Source: Guadua angustifolia (lineage: Eukaryota; Streptophyta; Magnoliopsida; Poales; Poaceae). From it: a stretch of 64,000 nucleotides of DNA. Shown here in pieces: positions 21,490 through 30,787 of the stretch; position 1 is the stretch's first letter, and the number at the start of each line of letters is the position of its first letter. The position numbers and the translations under genes are program-made. A model generated the notes under the pieces. That model searched no databases. It was not told the origin of the DNA and saw only the letters and a list, made by a program, of their open reading frames with translations. The stretch is taken from assembly GCA_036346375.1 (NCBI GenBank), contig CM070514.1:16458463-16522462 (forward strand), written 5' to 3'.

Positions 21490-23055
21490 CGAGTCGCTCT
21501 ATGTTCCATGAGTTACCGATGATGGCGCCGCTTTTCGCTTAAGCTCAGAAGCTCCGGACGCTGCCACTTGCCGATTTATGTAGGGTCCTTCCCAATTCGG
21601 AGATAACTTGTGCTCATGCTTCTGGCTCTTTATTAGGACCAAATCGCCCCTGGAGAACGCTCGGTTTCAGACGTTTCGGTCATGATAGCGGCGCAGGGCC
21701 TGGAGGTATTTGGCCGACTGGACCGCGGCGACTTCCCTTGCCTCCTCCAATCGATCGATGTCTTCCATTCTGCTTTCCTCCGATTCGGCCTCCTTGAAAT
21801 TCTGGACCCGAGGGGATCCGAAGGTCAACTCGGTGGGTAGAACCGCTTCTGAGCCGTAGACCAGGAAAAAAGGTGACTACCCGGTTGCCCTGCTGGGGGT
21901 GGTTCTCAGCCCCCAGAGTACCGAAGGCAATTCTTTTACCCATCGGGTGGCGTACGGTTTGAGCCGGTCGAAGATGCGTGCCTTTAAGCCCTGTAGCACC
22001 ATGTCAAGTTGTCTTTCTACCGACCATTGCTCTTGATGAGCCACGAGGCGAAGCAAATTTTGATGCCAAGCTCGTCACACCAGTCTTGAAATCCTTCTCC
22101 TCGGAATTGGGTTCCATTGTCCGTGATAATCCTGTTTGGTACGCCGAATCTTACGACGATCTCCTGAAAAAATTCTTTGGCCTTGGCCGCTGTGATTGTA
22201 GCTACTGGTTTTGCTTCTATCCACTTGGTGAATTTATCGACGGCGACAAAGAGATGAGTGAAGGCGCCTTAAGCTTTCTTCAATGGGTCGACCATGTCGA
22301 GCCCCTGATATGAACGCCAGTGATCGGAATTGTCTCAGAAGCTTCGAGCGGCACGTATTTGGCGGGCAAAAAACTGGCATCCTTTAGAGATTCGGACGAT
22401 GTCTTCCACATCAGTCACAGCAGTCGGCAAAAAGAAGCCTTGTCGATATGCCTTACCCACCAGAGTGCTTGATGCCGCGTGATGCCCACAGATTCCCGAG
22501 TGGATTTCTCTGAGTAGGTTTCTTCCTTCTTGCTCTGATATGCATCGCCTTAGAACTCCGGAGGCACTTTTTCGGAACAATTCTTCGCCTACTATTACGT
22601 AATTCTTGCTGCGCCGTGAGATGCGTTCTGCCTCCGTTCGGTCTTCTGGAAGTTCGTCTTTCAACAGGTAATTGAGAAAAGGAGCTGTCCAATCTGCGTT
22701 GATGACCAAGACCTCTTCTTCAATGGGTGTTTCTTCCAACTTGCCTTGTTCCTGCTTTGGGCTTATTGAAGGTTTATGAAGCTCTTCGACAAACACACCA
22801 GCTGGTACTGTTGCCCGAGTGGATCCTAGCCTTGCCAATTCGTCTGCTGCTTCGTTGTCGCGTCGGAGCACGTGAATGAGCTCCAGCCCGTCGAACTTGC
22901 CTTCTAGCTTCCGTACCTCCTGGCAATAGGCTGCCATGTTGTATTCGACGCATGACCACTCCTTTTATACTTGATTAATTACCAGCATGGAGTCGCCCCT
23001 AATAGTTAGCCGCCGGACACCGAGGGATATCGCAATGCGAAGCCCGTGGATGAGT
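21490..23055 (-). pseudogene. E2 pol: end of second RNase H and integrase
   Basis: The minus strand first reads the tail of the second RNase H domain (LIHGLRIAISLGVRRLTIRG, 22985-23055; EGKFDGLELIHVLRRDNEAA further on). The integrase zinc-binding part follows (EIHSGICGHHAASSTLVGKA), then after frame breaks the catalytic core around 22000-22300, with FFQEIVVRFGVPNRIITDNG and the surrounding FTKWIEAKPVA. The C-terminal part is recognisable to about 21560 but shifted in frame several times. The domain order, RNase H - RNase H - integrase, is the Tat hallmark. At 23056 coding is interrupted by G1 and resumes at 29174. Confidence 0.85.
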
Positions 23056-23060
23056 GCCTC
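23056..23060. repeat. Target-site duplication GCCTC, left copy (element G1)
   Basis: Matches 29169-29173 exactly; the reading frame of E2 RNase H continues across one copy of it. Confidence 0.95.
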
Positions 23061-24198
23061 TGATGAGGACATCACTTCCATGGATACAACCACATCTACA
23101 CATCAATTTGAACTCGCTGCTATTATACAAGGACCGGTTATTCGAGCTCGCGCACGACAGTTTAGTTATCAGGTGAATGCGTTCCAAAGCCTTCCCATTA
23201 GTGATAATATGAATGGAATGCTATTTAATTCTTGTGATGATCTTATTGTCCTTAGGAACCAAGGAGAAGAACCTTTAAATGCCAAGCATAAAGCACAATC
23301 ATCATATGCAAGTTGGACTTGGAATCAGCAAATTCGCGGGTTCGGCCTCCGCAACAGCATCAACTTCAAATGACCATAACTTTTGTTCTAGAAGGCTTCT
23401 CGAGGTCTATGAGTACAAGAACGAAAGCCCTGGTCGTCCTCTTTCAAACGGATCTGAGATCACCTCAAAATTCCCTCCGAGTCAGCGGGAAAACGCAAAA
23501 CAATCCGGAACACTTTTTCAGTCCGAGTTCGAGTCCAATTCGAACTCAGAAATAGCACTGACTTTAAAGTGCCATAACTTTTGATTCCGGAGGAGTCTGG
23601 AGGCCCATGAGTACACGTTTGAAAGATCTCGGAGTCTACTTTCCAAAGGATCCGGCCTCACCTCAAAATTCCTTCAGATGCGTCCGGAAAATGGCTAAAA
23701 CCACACGTTGCTTTTCCAGTCCGAGTCAAACTCGAGTCAAAGAAGACTTGGTGTTTTGGATTTGAGTTGTATTAGATTTCCTTTACTATGGAAGGCCCCC
23801 TCCTGCTCCTCTAGTATAAATAACCACCCAAACCCTCATCTAGGACTTGGGTTTTGTTTATTTGATAGTTTAGCCATTGCTACTATTTTATGTCTTCCAG
23901 ACGTGCTCAACAGCCGCCTAAGAAGCTCCTTGTTTCAGAACCCCACCTTATCAATCTTTCATTCATATTCGCAATTTCAGATTGCTTTACCATTGTTCTT
24001 GCTTGTTCTTCGTTGCATGCGTGAATCGAACTCGTGTTCAGGTTGATCGTGCTAACGGCAAGATCAATAACCCTCTCGAGTTGGTTTAGCGATTGCTAAG
24101 GCGCATCGTCGTCAGACGTTGTAGTCGGATCGTCAAAGTCAATTCCTCTAAATCGGGTTATCGCTCTCATCGAAAGATCGGGACCCAAAGGCACATCG
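23061..24198 (+). repeat. G1 5' LTR
   Basis: It begins TGATGAGGACATCAC and ends GCACATC just before the primer site. The first 180 bp encode a Gypsy pol C-terminal tail (ITSMDTTTSTHQFELAA; QGPVIRARARQFSYQVNAF), so the LTR overlaps what is the end of pol in full-length relatives. A TATA box (TATAAATA) lies at 23815-23822. It differs from the 3' LTR mainly by one- or two-base indels. Confidence 0.95.
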
Positions 24199-24210
24199 TG
24201 GTATCGAGCG
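24199..24210 (+). other. G1 primer-binding site (initiator Met-tRNA type)
   Basis: TGGTATCGAGCG lacks one A compared with the usual TGGTATCAGAGC complementary to initiator methionine tRNA. The one-base loss may weaken priming. Confidence 0.75.
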
Positions 24211-25845
24211 CCAAGTTGCTCGGTGAGAGATTCAGACCCTAGATTAGTTTTTGTTTTCTGTCCAAAATTGAAAATCCTCCACAAAAATTCAACCTTTAGA
24301 TTCAATCTGGTATTTTAGTGAGTTTTGTTAGGTTTTGATCCATTAGAGTCCTTGTTTTAGTTGCTGATCGCTTTTCCTTCGCGTAGCTTTTTTTTCAATC
24401 TGTCTAGTTCATTGTTTTGTTCATAACTTTTGCATACGAGCTCCGATTTAAGTGTTTTTGCACTTTCCTGAAACCTTGGGACAAGCTCCACAAAACCTAG
24501 TTGGGCACGAAATCTCATTCTGTCTAAAAGGTTGTTTAATCTTGACATCAATTTCGGGAAGCAAGTTGCAATTGTAATCCAGATTGGTTCGGTATTTTGA
24601 TTGTAACTCTCACATCCGAACTCCGATTGAGAAGTTTTATACTTTCCTGAATCCTTGAAGAGTCCTCTACAAAAACGTTTTTGGGTGTCCTTCGTGATTC
24701 GACTCCTTCAAACCGAATTTGACTCGGATTCGGATTTGGTCAGATCGGCTGAATTTTGTTGAATCTGTGCATCTTTGTGTTTTGGCCATAACTTCTACAT
24801 ATGAGCTCCAAATTGTGTGTTTGAATACTTGTTTTAAAGCTTAGAACAGTGGCATCATTTGGTTACATTGTGAGAAAGCTTGATTCGGTCATTTTAAGCC
24901 TTAATTGCAGCAAAACCTTATTGCATAGTTCTGGCGAATTTGGGTTTGTTTCTTCAATTTGTGTTCTAGCTTTGTTCCTTTGAGTTGGTTGAGTCCAGTA
25001 GCATCTACAACCATAAAAGTTCGAAAATATCAGTGTACATTCCTTTGGGAACCAATTCATCCTTTGCGAATACTTTGATCCCAATTGAGACTAGCAATTT
25101 GACATTGCTTGGGGCTGCTCCTTTTGATACGTTGCACTATCATAACTCTTGTGATATCAAGTTAGGGATTCCAAAACTTTGCTCATACTAGTGTTGGCCG
25201 AAAGTCACAAAAAAAAGAGAGAAAGAAAGAGCCAAAAGGCCAAAAAGAAAAAAAAAAGAGAAAAGAAAAGAGAATAGTGGCCGGCAGCACTACATTGATC
25301 AAAACCCTAATTTGTGTTTGTCATTTTCAGATTGTGCAATTGTATTATGTAGTGAGCAATCTTGTGCCCTTGTACCTTTTCTGAAGCAATTAGCTAGCGT
25401 CTCTCCATAACTTATGCAACACGAGTTTTAGTGCTGAAATTATTCTTATTTAGCTCATTCCATTGGTTGCATTAAGTTTCACTATCTTTGCGTGTGTGTT
25501 GCCTTGAAATTCACTTATATCTTTGAGATCGGCAACTAGGGCTTGTGAATTCTAGTTTGGATCATTACTTATCATTACAAAATCTAGAATTATCAGATTG
25601 CATAGGAAATTAACATAGCCTACCAAGCTCCACATATTCTACCTCGTGACGCTTGTTCGGTCCTTGGCAATCGCTTTATCCAAGCTTGGGAGAACTTTTG
25701 ATACCGCCAACCACCGACAACTCTGCTGCATGGTAAGAACTTGTAAGAGCTTTGGTTAAAGTTTGAGAGTTGAACGACTTTTGTCCACATCCTATGTAGT
25801 GATAGAACATTATACTTGTGATTTTGTTTCTTGTCTTCACTAACA
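24211..25845 (+). other. G1 leader, non-coding
   Basis: About 1.6 kb between primer site and gag start holds no recognisable gene. It includes several CATAACTTTTGCATACGAGCTCC-like repeated phrases (24420s, 24605s, 24787s) and a purine-only A/G-rich run at 25207-25276. A comparable leader of 0.9 kb is present in G2. Confidence 0.55.
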
Positions 25846-26740
25846 ATGGCAGGTTCTCAACGTCAGAAGCGCTTGGGCCAACAAAGATCCTAGGAGAAGA
25901 GATAGTTCACACTCTAAGATACAGAGAACGACGACCATACCTTCAACACCACGGAAGGTACAACGGCATCGCACATGTACCAAAAATAAGTTTACCGCAC
26001 TCTATTTTAGTGATAAATATGATCCTGAAGGTTATCTTACATGGGAATTAGTCATTAACAATCATTTGATAAACATGAAATTCTGAGCATGATAAGGTTG
26101 GGGTTGTTACTAGTGGATTCTCTGGATTTGCTGCTATTTGGTGGAATGATTATATGAGTAAAAATCAGACATTCCTAGCACATGGACAAAATCGAAGAAA
26201 ATTCGAGAGCTAGATTTGTCCTTCATATGTTGCCCGTCAATTACTTAAATGAATTGCAACATCTAAAACAAGGTAGTAAAACAAAGGATGAGTACTACCA
26301 AGAATTTCAACATAGATCTTTATGTTAGGGGTTAGAAGAGACCGAAAAGACTCGCATGAATAACTTTTATTTTGGACTAGATTTCGACATTCAGATCATG
26401 ATATCTTCTAAAGAATTCAATTCTTTGTCATGTTTACTTAATCTTTCACGAGAAGCGAAAGAAAGATACAGAGAAGACAATCAACCAAAATTCAAGCTAA
26501 CACAAAGTTAAATGCTACTCTTGTGGCATGCATCGCACCAAACCTGAATGAGAGCATACACACCGAGAATGTGAAAGAAATACAAGAAAATTTGAGTGAA
26601 GTAGAGGATAGCATATGTGACGATGATTCTACTAACACAATCCAATCTATTTCGGTTAGTTCTGCTGTCGTTGTTCCATGCGCTATTCAGGTTACTTTTG
26701 AAGAAGGAGCGCAACAAGCGTAAATACCAACATTATCGGT
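25846..26740 (+). pseudogene. G1 gag remnant
   Basis: The ATG at 25846 lies in the same AC(A/C)ATGGCAG context as the gag start of G2 at 38264. Stops interrupt the frame, but RARFVLHMLPVNYLNELQHL and KTKDEYYQEFQHRSLC with NNFYFGLDFDIQIMISSKEF (26205-26420) align with the G2 gag RARFVPTYYARDLLNKLQCL and SVEYYQEMQICELC. Gag would form the particle that packages element RNA. No zinc knuckle survives. Confidence 0.7.
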
Positions 26741-26841
26741 GAAAGTTTTGATATTTCTACTTCGAGGAGGAAACTAATGACCATGGTACAGATCTGCTTT
26801 TACAGCAAGAAAAGGATCAAATTGGTGAGTATATTCCTACT

Positions 26842-27336
26842 ATGCATAACTCTTGTGAACTACCACCTTGTGCCACAATTGTAGAACCATATGACGAATT
26901 GCATGCTTATAATTTTGCTCATGTGGTGCTGATTACGCATAAGAAGGTGATAGCTAGAATATCCCCTACCACTGTTTTGTGCTATATCATGTTGAATGAG
27001 CCTATTAGTTTGACTTGTGCTATGGACAAGATTTCTGAAATTTCATCTCTTAAGTCTTTGTCTAGCACCTATGCCTCTTGTTTTAAATTCAATTTATTTG
27101 GTGAATATGGCATAGATGGCAAGTTTCTTGTTTACGTAATATGCATAACTTGTGATAAACTTGATGAATTGAAGCTTGCTATTTTGGGCAATTCTAGTTG
27201 TAAGCAACAACTTGTTTCATTTGAGGCTCCATCAAATTTTCCTAATAAGTGTGATACCCATAGTTTGCTGCCACATTGTTCTAATTTTAGTACATTAACT
27301 TGTATTACAAATCAACATGTCGTAGTTGATGCGTGA
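26842..27336 (+). CDS. Unassigned open reading frame in the G1 spacer (164 aa)
   Basis: This is the longest open frame in G1 and is uninterrupted for 164 codons, unlike the decayed gag beside it. It is cysteine- and leucine-rich, for example MHNSCELPPCATIVEPYDEL and SSLKSLSSTYASCFKFNLFG. No catalytic motif or family is recognised. It lies where protease-RT would be expected in an autonomous relative, and is probably the replacement spacer of the non-autonomous derivative. The remaining spacer 27337-28013 has no gene. Confidence 0.35.
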   Translation: MHNSCELPPCATIVEPYDELHAYNFAHVVLITHKKVIARISPTTVLCYIMLNEPISLTCAMDKISEISSLKSLSSTYASCFKFNLFGEYGIDGKFLVYVICITCDKLDELKLAILGNSSCKQQLVSFEAPSNFPNKCDTHSLLPHCSNFSTLTCITNQHVVVDA

Positions 27337-28013
27337 AGCCAATTAAAATTGTGTCACCATTATTGGAATGGCTTGATTTTGCTTGTTTACAATTTGATAA
27401 CATGAATGAGCCATACTTGATGCCGAACTTGTTGTTTTGCCCACAAAACATGTTATTGAATGCGCTCACAAAACATGAGTATTCTTTATCAAAGGTCGAA
27501 TAGATATGTGCTTTACTTATATTTGCAAATCAAGTTGCAAACTAAATCATGCTAATATTGATGTTATATGCTTCACTTATAACCACAAATCGACCGCGTA
27601 ATTGCGAGGAAAGGTGCTTTGCTTAAATCTGATTTCCTCATGTGTTGTTTTGAAAATAACACACCGCTAATCCAAAAGAACAATGAAATATGGGATATAT
27701 ACATCTACGCCGTGTACACGTTCTTTTTGTTGGTTGCTTGCTTTCAGCTTGTCCAAAACCGAGAACGGGTTTCCTTCAAAGAGGGAGAAAGCATCGAAGA
27801 GTGCTAGCATTCATCAAGTCATAATATGCTGGAAAGAAGTGTTGAGCTATGTGGATAATTATCAGGTGAATCCTCTAAATGTTTTTTTTGTCTTAAAAAA
27901 ATATAAAGAGGCGGAGCTACCATTTTATTTAAATAAATACAGGACCTATATGAGAATGTTTTGTGCTGAAGATGAGCAAAAAGGTGAGCATGAGTCGAGG
28001 ACGACTCAAATGC

Positions 28014-28026
28014 AAGAAGGGGAGGA
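28014..28026 (+). other. G1 polypurine tract
   Basis: AAGAAGGGGAGGA directly precedes the 3' LTR start TGATGAGG and lies inside the frame of the pol tail (QEGEDDED). Confidence 0.85.
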
Positions 28027-29168
28027 TGATGAGGACATCACTTCCATGGATACAACCACATCTACACATCAATTTGAACTCGCTGCTATTATACAAGGAC
28101 CGGTTATTCGAGCTCACAAGACGACAGTTTAGTTATCAGGTGAATGCGTTCCAAAGCCTTCCCATTAGTGATAATATGAATGGAATGCTATTTAATTCTT
28201 GTGATGATCTTATTGTCCTTAGGAACCAAGGAGAAGAACCTTCAAATGCCAAGCATAAAGCACAATCATCATATGCGCAAGTTGGACTTGGAATCAGCAA
28301 ATTCGCGGGTTCGGCCTCCGCAACAGCATCAACTTCAAATGACCATAACTTTTGTTCTAGAAGGCTTCTCGAGGTCTATGAGTACAAGAACGAAAGCCCT
28401 GGTCGTCCTCTTTCAAACGGATCTGAGATCACCTCAAAATTCCCTCCGAGTCAGCGGGAAAACGCAAAACAATCCGGAACACTTTTTCAGTCCGAGTTCG
28501 AGTCCAATTCGAACTCAGAAATAGCACTGACTTTAAAGTGCCATAACTTTTGATTCCGGAGGAGTCTGGAGGCCCATGAGTACACGTTTGAAAGATCTCG
28601 AGTCTACTTTCCAAAGGATCCGGCCTCACCTCAAAATTCCTTCAGATGCGTCCGAAAATGGCTAAAACCACACGTTGCTTTTTCCAGTCCGAGTCAAACT
28701 CGAGTCAAAGAAGACTTGGTGTTTTGGATTTGAGTTGTATTAGATTTCCTTTACTATGGAAGGCCCCCTCCTGCTCCTCTAGTATAAATAACCACCCAAA
28801 CCCTCATCTAGGACTTGGGTTTTGTTTATTTGATAGTTTAGCCATTGCTACTATTTTGAGTCTTCCAGACGTGCTCAACAAACCGCCTAAGAAGCTCCTT
28901 GTTTCAGAACCCCACCTTATCAATCTTTCATTCATATTCGCAATTTCAGATTGCTTTACCATTGTTCTTGCTTGTTCTTCGTTGCATGCAGTGAATCGAA
29001 CTCGTGTTCAGGTTGATCGTGCTAACGGCAAGATCAATAACCCTCTCGAGTTGGTTTAGCGATTGCTAAGGCGCATCGTCGTCGTCACGTTGTAGTCGGA
29101 TCGCCAAAGTCAATTCCTCTAAATCGGGTTATCGCCTCATCGAAAGATCGGGACCCAAAGGCACATCA
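28027..29168 (+). repeat. G1 3' LTR
   Basis: It begins TGATGAGGACATCAC and ends GCACATCA; the TATA box is at 28783-28790. It is nearly identical to 23061-24198. Confidence 0.95.
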
Positions 29169-29173
29169 GCCTC
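29169..29173. repeat. Target-site duplication GCCTC, right copy (element G1)
   Basis: Exact match to 23056-23060. Confidence 0.95.
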
Positions 29174-30600
29174 GCACTCGGCGGCATTGTTTGATGCCGG
29201 GAAGTGGATCTGGAGGACGTATTTCAAGCGCTCACCTGTTGGAGAGATGAGGACCACGCCGGCTCCTGCGCCGTTGAGCATGAGGGAGCCGTCGAAATAC
29301 ATCGTCCAGTACTCAAGCTCTTCAATAGTCGTCGGAGTTTGCAGTTCTGTCCATTCGGCGGTGAAGTCGGCAAGTATTTGAGATTTTATTGCCGTTCGCG
29401 GCCTGAAAGAGATTTCAAAGGCCCTGAGCTCAACTGCCCATTTTGCGATCCTCCCGGTGGCCTCCCGATTGTGGAGTATGTCCCCAAGCGGGAAAGTGGT
29501 GACCACCGCAATTGAATGTTCTTGGAAGTAATGATTGACTTTGCGTGAGGCGAGCAACACGGCGTACAATAGTTTTTGTACCTGTGGGTAGCGCACCTTG
29601 GATTCTCCCAACACCTCGCTGATGAAATAGACTGGCCGCTGGATTTTCTGGAGGTGCCCCTCTTCCTTCTGCTCTGCAACGATTGCAGCGCTGACTACAT
29701 GAGTCGTCGCGGCAATGTAGAGCAAAAGGGGCTCTTCGGGCATTGGAGGGACCAGCACAAGTGGGGATGATAAGAATGTCTTCTGTTCTTCGAAAGCCTG
29801 TTGTGCTTCAGAGGTCCATTGAAAATTACCCTGCTTCCTTAGAAGTTTGAAAAAGGGCATTCCTCGAGATCCTAGGCGAGAGATGAATCTGCCGAGTGCC
29901 ACCATGCATCCGGCGAGCTTCTGGACGTCCTTCTGACTGGTTGGAGGTTTCATTTTCAGAATTGCATTGATCTTCTCTGGTTTGCCTCGATGCCACGCCG
30001 TGACACAATAAATCCGAGTAACTTTCCGATGGGACTCCAAAACGATTTTTCTCGATTCACTTCATTTTGTAAGCCCTTAGGCTTTCGGCTGTTTCCGCCA
30101 AGTCGATATGAGGCCTTCCTTCAGACGAAGTCTTGACAACGACGTCGCCGACATATGCTTCCACGCTATGCCTAACTGGGAGTGAAAACATCGCCAGATC
30201 GCGTTGATAAGTTGCGCCGTTTTTTCAAACCGAATGACATCGTGGCGTGGCGGTATCGCGCCAAATGGAGTGATGAACGAAGTCTTGATGCAATCCTCTT
30301 CTTTTAGCCTGATCTGGTGATATCCCGAGTAGGCATACAGAAAACTCAGGAGTTCACAGCCCGCCGTCGAATCCACCACTTGGTCTATACGAGGCAGCCC
30401 GAAAGGATCTTTCGGGCAAGCCTTGTTGAGATCGGTATAATCAACGCACATGCGCCAGCTTTTATTCTTTTTGCGAACAAGCCTTTGGGTTAGCTAGCCC
30501 GATGGTGGTACACTTCTTTTATGAAACCCATCGCTAAAAGCTTTGTGATCTCTTCCTAATGGCTTCTTTTTCTGCCTTGAGCAAATCTTGAAGCCGTTGC
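29174..30600 (-). pseudogene. E2 pol: reverse transcriptase, RNase H and start of second RNase H
   Basis: Reading from the right, RT contains MCVDYTDLNKACPKDPFGLP, AYSGYHQIRL and, after a frame change, the active-site segment AYVGDVVVKTSSEGRPHIDL at about 30090-30160, where the expected YVDD reads YVGD (glycine codon at 30147-30149). The connection and RNase H follow at 29300-30000, with LAGCMVALGRFISRLGSRGM and PLLLYIAATTHVVSAAIVAE. The second RNase H opens with YWTMYFDGSLMLNGAGAGVV and is cut by G1 at NNAAECEA. Frameshifts occur near 30040-30080 and 30230. Loss of the first catalytic aspartate predicts a dead polymerase. Confidence 0.9.
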
Positions 30601-30787
30601 TTGATGGGCTTGGCCCTCTCGTCAACGTTCAAAGAGTGCTCGATCACCTCTCTGGGAACACCGGCATATCGGATGGTTTCCACGCGAAGATGTCCCGGTT
30701 GGCCTGAAGAAAGGAGACGAAAGGTCTTCCTATTTGGGGTGAGGCTGTCCCGATCGAGCTGTTCGGGCGTGTTGGACGGGTCGAGGA

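Larger units (their letters stand above)
23061..29168 (+). mobile_element. Complete non-autonomous, gag-only LTR retrotransposon G1
   Basis: Two near-identical LTRs (23061-24198 and 28027-29168) flank 3.8 kb of internal sequence, with GCCTC target duplications outside. A primer-binding site follows the 5' LTR and a polypurine tract precedes the 3' LTR. The interior holds only a decayed gag and an unassigned ORF, with no protease, RT, RNase H or integrase. The arrangement fits the class called TR-GAG or LARD. LTR ends (TGATGAG...CATCA), gag and the pol-tail segment match the family of G2 at 36062, its probable helper lineage. It inserted into the second RNase H domain of E2. Confidence 0.9.

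Noticed and set aside
22987..23373. 128-codon open frame across 23060
   Set aside because: It is a chimera of E2 antisense sequence and the start of the G1 LTR, created by the insertion.
29129..29173. C-terminal residues of the minus-strand RNase H frame past 29173
   Set aside because: The last dozen residues come from reading into the G1 LTR, not from E2.
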